Of a stretch of DNA of 64,000 nt, positions 1 through 12,153 are shown piece after piece. Positions within the stretch are counted from its first letter, which is position 1; each line of letters starts with the position of its first letter. A model generated the notes under the pieces. The model had not been told where the DNA came from. It saw nothing but the letters and a program-made list of their open reading frames with translations, and did no database searches. Both the position numbers and the translations under genes were made by a program. Origin of the DNA: Chrysemys picta bellii (lineage: Eukaryota > Chordata > Testudines > Emydidae); the NCBI RefSeq assembly GCF_011386835.1, contig NC_088804.1:33095549-33159548 (forward strand), given 5' to 3'.

Positions 1-747
1 CAAGCTCTATATGCAACTGGCACCATGGATGGGTGAGGAATGATTAGAAAGGGGCACAAACGATGCAGGTTGGATCCGGATTCCTCAAATTCTGAGCATG
101 TTTGAATTAAGTGTTCTGGTTCAGCCCGTGATAATGATAAAGACTAGCCACAAAGTCCATATCCAAATCTTAGCGCCTCTACAGTGGAAGAGGGTCACAG
201 CCAGGATTCTTTTTTCCCCCCCATCTCTAACAGGCCTTGCAATTACTATATGAAATGTATGTTCAAAACAGCTTGTTTATACGCGTGCAGAGTTTTGTAA
301 AGAGACCCTCACTCCCCTAAAAGCAGCTTTGTTACCTAATTCTCAAAAGCAGAACTTGGCTTAATAATAAGAGATTGCTCCTGTTTTTCTCCTTTCTCTT
401 GATAAGATTATTTCCCCAAAAATGATTTCAACACTTGAAAAATAACCCATTTGCCACAAGTTTAACATAAAGCCTATCTTCCTTGAAGGGTGCTTATTCA
501 AACGTGTGAGTGCTTTGGCAAGGACAGGTGCAGTTTTCCAAATATTTCACAATGTTCAGTAATAGAAAAGTTGCACACATGACAGTCAACAGCACAAAGG
601 CATCAATCAGTGCACCACTTGGCATGGCTCAGTGCTTCATTCTTGGGCTGAATTTTGAAAATGGGGAGACAAAAAGCTAATTTGGGGAAATTTCTGCTGG
701 CTTCAAAATGCAAAAATGTCAACAGGAATCATGAAGTGAGACCCAGG
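1..747. other. No recognisable feature
   Basis: AT-rich DNA with stops in all frames. I see no repeat family, exon or RNA gene here. Confidence 0.6.
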
Positions 748-1030
748 CCTGGTCTACACTGAGGAGCGATGTTGGCACAGCTACACCTATCAGGGGTATG
801 AAAAAACCACACTCCTGACTGATGTACCTATGCCAACAAACCCCCCAGTGTAGACACAGCTATGTGGATTGAAGAAGGCTTCCGGCAATGTAGCTAACTT
901 TGTTTGGAGCAGTTGGTGTTCCTACAGCAACAGAAAAACCCTGTCAGTAGGTGTAGACTGCGTCTATGCTACAGGGCTATGTTGACATAGCTATTCCAGT
1001 ATCGTCTCTGCAATGTATGCATACCCTCAG
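748..1030. mobile_element. PIF/Harbinger-like MITE, degraded
   Basis: The left end reads GGCCTGGTCTACACT. Internal arms fold back, for example CAGGGGTATG against CACACTCCTG, and a second TGTAGACAC block lies near 850. The right end, near 1005-1027, is a decayed form of the GTGTAGACATACCC end shared with the copies at 19.4 and 56.4 kb. The GTCTACACT-type end with palindromic arms is typical of Harbinger-like MITEs common in turtles and crocodilians (recalled, not searched). The flanks (CCA and TCA) do not give a clear TWA duplication, so boundaries are approximate. It has no coding capacity. Confidence 0.6.
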
Positions 1031-3479
1031 TAGGCTGACTTCTGCTCTGATTCTAGGTGGGGGGAAATACACAAACTAATTATATGACTAACTTTGTCTC
1101 ATTTTCTGTTCTTGAATAGTCTGCAAGAAAACTGAGAATCCTCAAATGTGTTTGTTATATAAAGATATTCGCCACGTAATATCTGTGAATAAATCTTGCT
1201 TTGCGGCTTGTTTGCAAGTAGTTTGTTTTCGGTAATCAAGACTGAGCTGTTTGGAATGGACATTTAGGCCTATGATACGTTCTGTTCTCTGATTGGAACT
1301 CACAGAATGTCATTATATATCTTGTAAAATTCATTGCTTTGGTGCTGCCAGCAAAATCGTTGGCCAGAATATTTGTGGAAAGCAAGTGTGAAAGGGGTAT
1401 GAACACAAATGGAGTGAAATGAATTTGTTTAAAATATAAATGGCTTTTCTTTTGAGAGAGGGAGGCGGCAGCGTTTGCCCAGACCCAACCATGATATTCA
1501 AAAACAGGAGTCTAAAGTTAGGCTCCTAAATATGGCCTGATTTTCAGAAAGGTGGCACATCCATTGATTGTAATGGGCACTGCTGGGTGCTCAGCGCTTT
1601 TGAAAATTGGGCCACATCTTTTAGATCCTAAATATGGACTTATCAGGCTAATTTTCAATGGGGTTGCACAGAATGCAAGTCAGAGCAGAATTTCTGTCAC
1701 CTGTAGGTGGCACTTATTTCAAGTCAACAATGACCTCGTTTTAAATCTAGATTGGCATCAGGTCTCATGTTTATTAATGGAAGCTATGTGGCCAAGTCAT
1801 CCTCACAGTGCTTTGAAAATGTAAGGGCTGCTCTTGTGGTTGGGTCTTGACAATCTCTCTGCAAAACCCCAAAGAGTGCAACTGCTGTTTAGAAAGGTGG
1901 GGAAGGGACATGATAACTTCTGCACAAACGGCACTATTTATTATGCCAACGTGTCCTTAGTGTCTGATTACATTCTGTTAAAATCACCAAAGGAGGACCA
2001 GTTTCTCTCCCCAACCGGGCTATGTATGCCCCCAATGCAGTCTTTAAAGTAGGCTGTGGAGTAGTAGGCATTCCAATCAGCAAATTAAATAATAAATAAA
2101 TAAGCCACCTTCTTTCTGAGACCAGATCCCCTCGGAAGAAGCAGAGAAAGAATCCATTCTGTTAAATACAGTCTATGTAGTTTCTACATTAAATAAACAG
2201 AATATATTGACTTTACAAAAGGACGTAGATTATTGGGGATGCCTGCAATTTTATAGGACTGACTGATATTTTGCATAAATGCTGGCTTAGGAGATGAACA
2301 AACAAACAACAAAAAACGGTTTCTATTAGCGGAGACTGGCAGCTGCATTGCAATTGCCTGTCTGTTCAATGCTTCAGCTACTCTTTGCTGTTGCAGCCTG
2401 GCGGGACCCTTTTGGACAGAGTACAAAAAAGTGCAGCAGTGTCTGTTTGACACCACATGAGGGAATGTGAATTGTCAATTTGTTGACAGTGTCATGTTGC
2501 CACTACCAGCTTTCTCTTGGTTATTTGGAAGGAACTCAAGTCAGTCTGTTTCCCAGGCTAAGCTTCCTCACGTTACAGCCCCTGCACACCCAGAAAAGTC
2601 AGACACAATCAGCGCTGGCTTTGCTTTTTAACAGCTATTTGTTTTAAAAATATGAACGCTGTTAAAGCTGGAAGCACTGGGGGAAACCTACCACAAGAGC
2701 AAGCTCCCTTTCTAACATTCTAACCCCCCTTCCCCCCCCCACACACACACATTAAATAAAGTCATGGAAGGCCTAGGACAGCTTAATGTTTTGATAGTTT
2801 TATGCTTGCTCCCACTATGACAGTGTCAAAGCAGAATCAGTCATATTTTAAACTGACAAGACTGTGAAAATATACTGCATTTCACCCTTCCAGCTGCAGG
2901 AGCCCATTGCACTCACGGATCATTTTTATTTTCGTGAGGATAATTTGTTAGTTGCAATCCCACACTCAGCTGCAGTGGCCCACCCGGGTTTCAAGCAGCA
3001 ATTAAGGCATATATCGGTTTAAAAACAAAAACAAAAAATTGCTCACCTTGGCTAGCTGCATCATTACAGATCAAGTCCAGATTTTGACCGGGCAAACAGA
3101 CCTGCTTATTAAAATTGTGTCAAAAGTCAGACTCTCCCATTGATTCCTCAATGCCTCTCTTCTGCAGCAACTTCAAAGGCTGCTTCAATGGGACCAGGGG
3201 GAAGGACCTCGGTAGTAGCAGCAGTACTGCTGCTGGATGTGATCACAAAGAGTGAGCAATAAGTGCCTCCATGTTTGCAGGGCTGAAAAACTCTAGCGAC
3301 CAATCCACTCAAAACATTACCTTCCCAAGTCAGGGAGAAGAAAATACGCTCATCAACACACACTGCATAACACAGATTGCCCAAAACCTGTCATAGTGTT
3401 TAGGGCTGTTTATTCAAAGTGCTTGCTGTGAATGTATGAGTGTCTCTAGAAGGGATGGGAAAGCTCATTTAGAAAATTT
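1031..3479. other. No gene seen; one C/CA tract
   Basis: Mostly unique AT-rich sequence. Around 2727-2752 there is a C-rich run followed by a short CA run. Frames of 72 to 90 codons at 1552-2052 and 2184-2456 have no recognisable domain and look like chance frames. Confidence 0.55.
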
Positions 3480-3690
3480 AGAACCTGCTAAAAATCATGG
3501 ATATAGATATAGGATGTCTAAATCATGCTCAAAATCATTGGCTCAACATATAGAATAGAATCTAGACCCGTTTAAAAAAATATGGGGTCTCACTATAGAA
3601 TGGTTCTAGAACCCATTCAAGCTGATTGATTCTAGATATAGAATGGATTCTAGATTTAAAATAGAATGAAAAAATGTACCAGACCCACTT
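3480..3690. repeat. Local AT-rich repetition of TCTAGA / TAGAAT words
   Basis: The words ATAGAATGG, TCTAGA and TAGAAT recur about every 20-40 bases, as in TCTAGACCC, TCTAGAACCC, TCTAGATATAG and TCTAGATTT. There is no clean period, so it is not a simple microsatellite. It may be a decayed local duplication or an old element. I recognise no family. Confidence 0.4.
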
Positions 3691-3820
3691 GGTTCTGGAA
3701 AACTGATTTCTTGGCAGCTGCATTGTCTCATTTTATATTATTTCCCATCTGATCCCATAAGTAGAGTGAAAATTACTCTCCAAGAAAAGATTCTCTCATG
3801 CACATACAGACAGTCATTTA

Positions 3821-3947
3821 GGGCCCAATTTTACTACTTTTACTCATGCTGATTACTACTAACTCACACAAGAGTCGTCTTTGAGTTCAATAGAACTACC
3901 TGGGTAAAGAATTATACAGTATGAGTAAGGGTGACAGAATCAGGCCC
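3821..3947. repeat. Short palindromic repeat
   Basis: The left arm GGGCCCAATTTTACTAC continuing to TACTCAT is matched in inverted orientation by ATGAGTAAGG through CAGAATCAGGCCC. The middle carries TTGAGTTCAATAG. The shape resembles small foldback repeats dispersed in reptile genomes, but I cannot name the family. Confidence 0.5.
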
Positions 3948-5717
3948 TTGGAAATACATGATATATTCCATTACATAAATGTTGAAAGGGGAAAAGGTAT
4001 AAATTGAGAAAAAGTTTTGTGAAATCTGAGACATTAAAATGAAAATGTTTGTGTGTTAATTGTGCAATTCAAAACACTCTCAGGCTCTCTCATCCCTACA
4101 GATCAGTTCTGATCTCATGGGTGTAAATCAGAAGTACCTGCATTTAAGTCAGCGATGTTATACTAGTGTCAAAGACAGTGTAAATCCTCAGGTTCCAGGG
4201 AGCTGAAACCTGCTTAAGATTACTGGGAGTATCCAAAGCATTGTATTAAGTTATTCAACTGCATGAATTCTGCTGATGGAGCTGCACAAATAGAACCCCA
4301 TTCGCCCCCCTAAGAATGCACCCCACTTAAATTCCACTTTAAACCAGCAGCCCCTTACCAAACAGACATATATCAAGCTGACGGAACATCTTTGTAAGGA
4401 TCTGCTCTACACCTTGTAGACTGAAAGAATAAATCATTTTAATAAGCTCCTAGGCCTTCCTGCTGATGCAGATTGAAGCAATATTATAGAGATGTGTGTT
4501 GTTGTCAGTAAATTAGCAGGAACAAATAGAAAATGCCAAGAGGACTCATTTGTGAAATGGAAACAATTCATGCGATTTGGGGTGTTACAAGATTTTTGCA
4601 AGGACAACAAGGCTGAATTTCTGTCACCCTGAGCCATGCAGTATTCAGGGCTTTTCTGTTGTTATTTTAAATTAAGGCCTGCTACATTGTGCTTTCATTC
4701 AGTGTGTGTCTGGATATTCACAGTAAACTGATTAATGAATAATGTTATCACTTCTAAGAAGCATGGTTATAGAGTGGGCAGAGCCCTCAGACTTGCACTT
4801 TAAGGGTTTACAAGCAAACTCCAGATGATAAAGGTGGACCAGAGAGGTCTCTTGGGTACAGTGTAGATCTTGTCACCGGTGCCCTTTCCAAGCAGCACAA
4901 TAATGCTTGTGACAAAATTCCCACCAGGACTATTCCTTATAGCAGAGTATCTGGGAATAAAGCCTACAACATCGTGTGCTGTTTTCAAGGCTAGTATTTT
5001 CTGGGAATGGAGTGGCAGCAGTGGGTCCGTGGTTTGGCTAATGTGGTGATTGTCTGTCCTTATCATGCAGTATTGCAGGAAACAACATTGCCAGGTGTTT
5101 GCACCACGAGTATTTTAAGCATATTGATGAGTGCTGGTTAATTTGATTCTGGATCAACTCCTTTATCCACTGCTGCTATAAATCAGGGCACTGTGTGAAT
5201 TTGTGGGTGTTTCCAATATAATATATATACTTAAATATGATGATTCATGTGCATTATAGGTCAAATTTCCAAACTCGATGTCAGTTTGTGTATCCAACTT
5301 TTGCAAGCACAGTCAGTTCAGGTGTAAAGTGGGTGTGAACAACTGGGCAGTTTGATGACCATCTGCCCAATTTGCACATGCAACTGCTATTCAATTGTGT
5401 ATTCATTTTTGTGGGTGCACTTTGATGTACATATAAAAATATCCTGAAAGTTGAACCTCGTGGGCAAGATTCTGCTTTTAGTTACATCAGTGTAGTTCAG
5501 GAGTTACTTCACTGACTTTAGTGTACATTTATGACTCCCTTTTAAAATGCAGTTTTCCCACATTAGTGAACGGTAAAACGTGTGGGTTTTTCAAAATTAA
5601 TTCAAATTTCAAATCAAAGATATGAAGCTTAGATATCTCTTTCTCTTCTCTAAACAGTTCTTCAGTGGAACACGCAGGATCTGTCCCTATAGCCCTAGAG
5701 TGTTAGTGCAGTATAAT
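3948..5717. other. No recognisable feature
   Basis: Ordinary AT-rich sequence. The antisense frames near 4434-4637 and 4800-5066 have no recognisable motif. I see no repeat boundary. Confidence 0.55.
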
Positions 5718-5725
5718 ATATACAA

Positions 5726-6082
5726 CAGTAGTTCTCAGTAGTTCTGTCCTCTAGGGGGCAGTGAGCAGGTTTCAGGGGGTTCGCCAAGTAGGGGCAGCAT
5801 TAAACTCACTGGGGCCCGTGGCAGAAAGCCCAAGTCCTGTTGCATGGGGCTGAAGCCCAGAGCACTGACCCTGCCACCCGGGGCTGAAGCCGAAGCCTGA
5901 GCAATGTGGCTTCACGGGGGCTCCTGTGGCATGGAGTCCCAGGCAGCTGCCCTGCTTGCTACCCCGTAACACCGGCCCTGGCTTTTATATGCACAAAAAC
6001 AGTTACTGTGGCACAGCTGGGCCATGGAGTTTTTATAGCATGTTGCGGGGGGGCTCAGAAAGAAAAAGGTTGAGAACCCCTA
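5726..6082. mobile_element. Nonautonomous hAT element (Charlie/Buster-like ends)
   Basis: The left end begins CAGTAGTTCTCA, and the right end GGTTGAGAACCCCTA is its inverted counterpart (family form CAGnGGTTCTCAACC). The 8-bp sequence ATATACAA is repeated exactly at 5718-5725 and 6083-6090, which defines the insertion. The duplication has TA at positions 4-5, the Buster-type hAT pattern. The interior is GC-richer than its surroundings and non-coding. The 66-codon antisense frame inside has no transposase similarity that I can see. The last base of the right end is A instead of the expected G. Confidence 0.8.
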
Positions 6083-6090
6083 ATATACAA

Positions 6091-7682
6091 GGCCCACATT
6101 AACACAATAAATCAGAAGATTGTGCCCATTTATAGCTTGAATTTTATAAAGACGTTGCCTTTCTGAAAGAAATTTGGAGCCTGAATAACTCAAAATGTTT
6201 CTGCACTTCTCTATGAAAATGAAAGCAGCTTCCACATGCACAGATTTCAAAGTTCACATGGCCCTAACATTTAAGTCTCTCTCTACAGGAAGAAAAAAAA
6301 TCCCTGCTGATGGAGACTAGGACAAAAGTAGATGCAATGTTACAATCTCCAGTGTCTAGATTTTGTTATGCAGTAGCTGCCTGTCCAGTATAGTTTGTAC
6401 AAATGATCACTGTTCCACTCCATTAACTCCTCATTAGAATAGCATACTGCACCTTAAAAGTAGTTTAAACTTAAATTACCAGTATCCAAGCAAAAGAAAT
6501 AAAAAATAGTAGATCAGGACCTTGTCAGAAAGGACCCAGTGCATGTCACATCAGAGGATAGCCTGCAAGCTTTAAGCCACAGCTTCTCAAAAGATCGTTG
6601 TAAACTAGGATGCCGAGGCTTTAATAATTTACAGTTTCCTTATTGAGGTCTGATGATGCTAAAATAAGGTGTTGAAGTCTGATTAGTAATAAGAACGTAG
6701 CAGCTTAACCTCTAACATTTAGCCCTCTCCTCTGGATCGAATTACTGATCTTTATCTTGTTGAGCTGTGCTAGCAGTTGGCTTGGGAACATTACACGTTT
6801 CTAAAAGCTGTCAATCTTTGTCAGTGTCTTTGCACAATGGATCGGAATAGCTATTTTTAAAGGACTATGTCACCTTTATATAGGGATGCTGATTTTATAG
6901 TATATTGAAGGTTTTTTAAAAAAAACACCATATTGGCTCATGTATGATGTTGCTTATGAGTTACAAGTGTACACTTGACCAAGAATAGCTTCTCTTTATT
7001 ATTTTTAGTATTATTTCTGGTGAATGGGTGGGAAATGACTGATGGAAATGAAAGCAGTAAATCAAAGATATCTCACCTAGTAGCAACTGCTTTCTAAAAA
7101 CAGCCAACCATAGCAAACATGGCGTTGAATAAACTACCTTTAGTACCCTAAAAGACTGGGCACATTTAAAACTATTCTGCTTTTCACAACTGATATTTAC
7201 ATTATCTCATCAGTGTGTTGATGTTCTGGATTTGTGGATGTCAAGGGGTGAATTAATTTTTCCATGGATTTCTTCAGTCAGATTTCCTCCTATGATTTCT
7301 ACAGTGACATATTTCCCTGATACTGTATTACCAATATGAGCTCCTTTTCATATTTTACGGAGCTCAAACAGTGTTACATAGGAATAGAAGCAGCATGTAT
7401 CTGTACCAGAAGGAAGAAAGAAATAACAAATTCAGTTTACACACAGTAGCATTGAACCGGTGTCATCATATTAAAATGAAGGGCTAATTTTTCAAAAAGG
7501 GTCTCCCTTTTTGCAGATGCAAAACCTGCATTTATATTTTTGCATTCATCACTGAATTGTGTCTATAAATCTCAGTACTTGCTCTAACTACTTGATTTCC
7601 AGTACAAATCAGTTAGCTACAAAGCACTCTGATTTGCCCCTGCAATGCATGCTGTGGGTGCAAAGGGTATCCTCAAATAATA
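6091..7682. other. No recognisable feature
   Basis: AT-rich unique-looking sequence, with poly-A-like and T-rich short runs only. Confidence 0.55.
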
Positions 7683-7761
7683 ATATTTAGTCCTGCCATG
7701 AGTGCAGGGGTCTGGACTAGATGACCTCTCGAGGTCCCTTCCACTCCTACGATTCTATGAA
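7683..7761 (+). mobile_element. CR1 LINE 3' tail, severely 5'-truncated
   Basis: The sequence contains TCCTGCCATGAGTGCAGGGG, then GGACTAGATGACCTCTCGAG and GTCCCTTCCACTCCTACGAT, ending in TTCTATGA. This is the conserved CR1 3'UTR end, also present at the end of the longer copy at 22.4-23.0 kb. Only about 80 bp remain, consistent with abortive target-primed reverse transcription. Confidence 0.85.
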
Positions 7762-8185
7762 AACAGGAGACAGGGCATCAGTCCTTTTAAAAGTGTCCCC
7801 CTAAGGGAAAGTATCCCCCTGTATGCTGAATTTTCAGCTCATCCTTATCTTTTCAGCGGGCCTGATTATGTCTTGATTTCAAGAGGAGTTTCAACTATGC
7901 AAGGAATAATGGTTTGGGCCCTGTAAGTCATATATGGATTCTTGTTAGTGTTACCATTTTATACTTTGTATGGAATCTAGATATTGGGACTGTGTCCTTC
8001 CAATGAAATTCCCTTCAGAGTAACATCGTTACTGGTGTTCTCTATCCACTCTTAGGGCCAGAATCTATTCTCAGTTATATACTCGTAACTGTTGCATTGC
8101 ACAGTATTTTTTAGCTTTTAATATGTCCTAGCACCAATACTAGAAAGGAAGAGGGAAAAAATATGTTTTCAAGTGAACTTTACAG
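7762..8185. other. No recognisable feature
   Basis: Unique-looking AT-rich DNA between a CR1 tail and a foldback repeat. Confidence 0.5.
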
Positions 8186-8345
8186 GCCAAATTCTGCTCT
8201 GGGTTGCACAGTGGGGTTAATCTGGAATAACTCCATTCATGTCCATTGGGCCAGATCTTTAGCTAGTGTAAATCAGACCATGAAGGATCTGGCCCCATTA
8301 ACTTCAGTAGAGTCACTCCAGACTTACATGTGGCCTTTAAAGTTC
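8186..8345. repeat. Degraded foldback repeat with GGGCCAGATC words
   Basis: It contains AGGCCAAATTCTGCTCTG, GGGCCAGATCTTTAGCTAGT, GTGTAAATCAGACC and GGATCTGGCCCC. The GGCCAGATC and GATCTGGCC words form an inverted pair around 8249-8294. This matches the foldback family seen at 27.8, 43.6 and 61.25 kb. Boundaries are uncertain, and a second arm may overlap. Confidence 0.45.
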
Positions 8346-10569
8346 ATTTGAGAATTTATTTTCTCTTTTTCTGTTGTTGCTGCTATTGTATATGCTTACA
8401 TTGAAAAGCACTTTACAACTCAATAGTCATAGAAAAATAAGATAAAATGTTTGTATAGTAACAGTACTACAGCACCTTTCATCCCAAAGTAGCCTAAAAC
8501 CCTTTATTAATTTAACAAACTGATATACACGTACTACACATAAGGATAATTTCACCCACACTGAAATGCAGGCCAACACAGAGCGAAATGCAGTGACTTT
8601 TTCACAGCAGGTAGGGCATTAATGTAATTGACATGCACTGCATTACAGGTTAGACAGGCAAAACGCAAGAGAACAATCTCACCTTTTAAAAAAAGAGCTG
8701 CTTTTCAAGTGAATAGCTAGTTCAAGGCTAAATATCATCATAATCCTGTATTGCTGTGTATAAATTCCCAAAATACACACAGGCAATCCTACCCAGAAGG
8801 CACCCAACCCTAATATTGGCAAACACTTCATGCTGAGATAGAAAGAGAAAGCCAGGGTGTCAGAGAACGTCAGACTTTATCCTTTAAAGAGTCAGTCCAG
8901 AGAGAGAGAGAAAGCGTGAGCGATCATCCCCCCAAGGAAATTTACCATGACCCCATGCAGGAAGCAATGCAGATCTATTAGAGTTGCTATAGTCGCAATT
9001 AAGATTTTCGCCGGGACAATATCACTGTCAGGTGACCTACCCCTATAATCCTTATGGCACTGACTGCACAAGACTCACCACTTTTCTTGTCAGTCTTCTT
9101 CCCCCTGCCTTACAAGTACTTGTCCCTTCATTAATGGATTGCCATAGGCGGTCCTTGAGAGGGATACTCACTTTCCTAGCTATTTCAACACCACCACAAA
9201 ATACAAATAAAACAAAATAAACCTCCTCACTCTACAACAGTTGCAGAAATGTACCTTGGGAGGATTGCACTATGTCCTCAGAAGAACCATCAGACTTCTT
9301 ACAATCACATTTCCCCACCTGCTTCTGTGACATGCTGGCAATTCACCTGGGTGTCATGTGGAACAATTCCAGGTACAGAGATTGCTTCAGAAAGTCTGTC
9401 TCTTTTCCCCCCTCCCATCCCCTGCTTTAACAGTGCTTCCTTTTAGCAATGCAGACACAAAGAAACTTAGCTAGGTAAACAAAAAAAGCACAAAGGAAAA
9501 TATTTTTAGCAGGTCTTGAGCCAGACAGATAAAAAAATATTTCACAGTCCAGTCCAGCCTAACATTAATCCACCAAAACACACTGGTGGAAGTGGAAATC
9601 AAAGGGCCACTGAACACTCAATTTTCCCAATGTGTCACAATTACAGACACACCTGTGCTAAACAACTTTGAGGTAGCCTAGCCCACGCTGAAAATGAAGA
9701 ATACCAAAGCTCTTAACATGGCTCTTCCCTTATCTGTGGCATGATGATCTAGTGGATGGAGCATTTGACCAAACTATACAGGGATGATTTTTCAAATCCT
9801 TTCAAAGGATTTGTCTGTTTGTTTTTTACAATGCTGTCAAGGAAGACTTTAGCTGTAGCTTTAATAAGGGCTGGCTAAGGAGGTAGGGATGAACTCCAGA
9901 TCTGGATTAGATTTATTAGGGTTGGCGCGCGAGGCTGAAACATGGCTACAATTTCATTTTCAGTGGTGCCACCACCTGGCTAACTGTTTTCAAGTTGGGA
10001 TGGGGGAGGCAGTGTGTATGTGTGTGGGACATTAGACAAGATCACAGCTCATCTCCTGTGACTTCTGCCATCTTGAGTGGCAGAATCGATCTCATGAGCT
10101 TTCAGCCACATCTGAACTGGAACCAGAAAATAAGCCTCTACCGGGGTGGAACTGGCCTGGAACAAAACTGCAGTGGGAAGTTGTGCTCCAGCAATTTGAA
10201 TCCAACCCATCTGGACACGTCTAGGTTCTGATTTTGGCCCAGCTCTAATCTTTGTGCCTGAATTATAATGAACACCTATAAAAATGGCTGGATGGAATAA
10301 ACAAGTATCAGGAGAAAGCTCCATTTCATTCAAAATATCCACCATTATGATTAATTAGAGTTATTTATTTGTGTTCCCATAACACCTAGGACCAGAACCC
10401 CACAAACACAGACCAAAGAGACAGGATCTGCCAGAAAGAGCTTACAATCCATTTTGTTCATCCTTTATCTTTTCAATTGCTTTCACCCTTCTCCGCCTTC
10501 CAGAGCTAGCCTCAGAAAGTGGTCCTTAACTAAGCCAACCCAGGATCTCGAGTTACTTCCACGCTTTAC
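8346..10569. other. No gene seen
   Basis: Includes a short GA run near 8898-8912. At about 9735-9775 a GATCTAGTGGATGGAGCATT word resembles the 5' head of a tRNA-derived SINE, but no B box follows convincingly. The overlapping frames at 9995-10345 on both strands have no recognisable domain. Confidence 0.5.
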
Positions 10570-10581
10570 AACTTTGCTGAA

Positions 10582-10672
10582 AGCGACAAAGAGTCCTGTG
10601 GCACTTTATAGACTAAGAGACGTATCGGAGCATAAGCTTTCCTGGGTGAATACCCACTTCGTCAGATGAATG
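10582..10672 (-). mobile_element. 91-bp retroposed fragment flanked by a 12-bp target duplication
   Basis: AACTTTGCTGAA occurs exactly at 10570-10581 and again at 10673-10684, so the 91 bp between them is one insertion. On the minus strand it starts CATTCATCTGACGAAGTGGG and carries a hammerhead-like core. It then runs through TTAGTCTATAAAGTGCCACA and ends in GACTCTTTGTCGCT. The TTAGTCTnTAAnGTGCCACA word also occurs at the end of the Penelope-like element near 55.92 kb, so the two are probably related. The long exact duplication points to endonuclease-primed reverse transcription. The orientation of the parent element is not settled. Confidence 0.75.
10628..10665 (-). ncRNA. Hammerhead-ribozyme-like core (type I, minimal stem III)
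   Basis: On the minus strand the order is CTGACGA (10665-10659, fitting CUGANGA), a hairpin GTGGGT-ATTC-ACCCA (stem II), GAAA (10641-10638), then GC-TTAT-GC-T-C. The A of GAAA pairs with the U before the cleavage-site C at 10628, giving a tiny 3-bp stem III as described for Penelope-type hammerheads. Defects: one extra A lies between CTGACGA and stem II, the core-closing stem II pair is G-G in this copy, and no stem I is evident in the flanks. It is therefore probably a decayed or inactive copy. The motif assignment is inference from base pairing. Confidence 0.45.
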
Positions 10673-10684
10673 AACTTTGCTGAA

Positions 10685-11615
10685 CTAGCTTAGCCCATTG
10701 CTAATTTCCATCTGAAATCCCAGAGTGTGATGGGATCATGATACTATATAGTAATGGTGGCTCCATTTTTATTTAATGATCCAGCTTCATTTAAATGCAA
10801 AAGTATCAATGGAGACAAAATTAGGTCCCAGAGAAGGAATTTTGCTTGCTTTGTTGTTCTCCGGAAAGACTAAGCACTGTGATATCATGGCATCGACTGC
10901 CAAGACGACAACTAGATTGACTAGTAAATATGTATTTTAGTGGAGCTCAGCAGAACAGTGTATGTTGTAACATAAGTCATTCCATTAGTAAGACAGAGGT
11001 ACTTGAGAATGGTATATTATCTTTATTCCTTCTGGAAGGACTTCACTACCATTACTTAAAAAAAAAAAAAGAAGTGGTTCGGAGATTGTAAATACATTTA
11101 AGTAACTCTGATGAAACAATAGGATCTGACTAAAACGTGGGGTGTTTATCTCATCTGTCAGTCTGATATGGGATAAAAGCCGCAGCAGCAGGGACAAACT
11201 GAAAAAACACCTCTTGCTGGTTTCCCCCCCTTTGGAGATGCAGGTTCTGCTTACAATGCATACTGTGCAACACCAGCTGTATTATTATTTTTTAAGTCCC
11301 GGAATGTTGATTACAGCAGATGACTCTGACCAGCTATCTGATATTAAGAAATATATTTCACAGGAAGGGAAATTCAGCAAAAGCTGGGAGTTGGTATTGT
11401 CAGCAAGCCCAATCACTCCAAAAAGCGTGAATCAGATCCCTGCTTCCCCAAAACAAGACATTGGATTAAAAACCATAAGAATCATAATAATGTTTAGTTC
11501 TTTTTTGGGGACGGGGGAGGTGGGGGACGTTTTGGCTCTTAGTTTTGGAGCCTGTACCTTGCCCTCACTGAATGTTTTCAGGCTTTTCTTTACATATGTG
11601 AGGGCTAGAAACTTA
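10685..11615. other. No convincing gene; long chance frame
   Basis: This interval holds most of the longest open frame in the window (11142-11639, 165 codons). It has no recognisable domain, and its last codons run into the adjacent MITE. I treat it as chance. An A run lies at 11058-11070. Confidence 0.5.
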
Positions 11616-11860
11616 AAGCTTGTCTATACGGTAGGATAATGAGCTCTATCGGGGGGTGGGTGATTTCTAAAGCGCACTAACATGTTGCACATTAATTGGT
11701 CCATGCACCCACTGCTGGTATGCTTTAACTTAGTGCTGTTTGAAATCTTAAAGTGCACTAGGGAACCTTTAGTGAGCCCCAGCAGGGTCTATATGGACCA
11801 ATTAATGCACAGCCCCCGACCTCCCCACCCAAGCTCATTACCCCACCTGTAGACAAGCCC
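11616..11860. mobile_element. PIF/Harbinger-like MITE
   Basis: Terminal inverted repeats of about 27 bp: the left reads GCTTGTCTATACGG then ATAATGAGCT, and the right reads AGCTCATTACCCC then TGTAGACAAGC. The internal arms also pair: CACATTAATTGGTCCAT against ATGGACCAATTAATGCAC, and AAAGTGCACTA against AAAGCGCACTA. The left flank is TTA and the right flank CTA, one change from a TTA duplication. This is a short non-coding foldback element. Confidence 0.75.
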
Positions 11861-12153
11861 CTACTTTTTCTTTTTAAATGAAAGCTTTTTTTAAAAAAAA
11901 AAAAGCCAGTAAAAATCAAAAGAGTGGTTCAAACTTCCAGAGATGACCCTGACACTCTGGGCTACATTATCATCACTTGCGTTACTGACATCCACTGACA
12001 ATGGCATAATTGTGACTCAGCTCAACGCTTGCAGAAAAGTGCTGATAATATTGGCTATTGATTCATTAGCTGAATATGTGGTGTCTGAACAGCATTAGGA
12101 AGTGAGTCTTGTCTTTCTTACCCTAAGGAGGTACTGTACAACAACTGCCTTAT

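Noticed and set aside
9735..9775. tRNA-derived SINE head
   Set aside because: Only one A-box-like word with no B box or tail, so too little to call.
11142..11639. 165-codon open frame, the longest in the window
   Set aside because: No domain, signal or splice context is visible, and its end overlaps a MITE. A frame this long is possible by chance across six frames of 64 kb.
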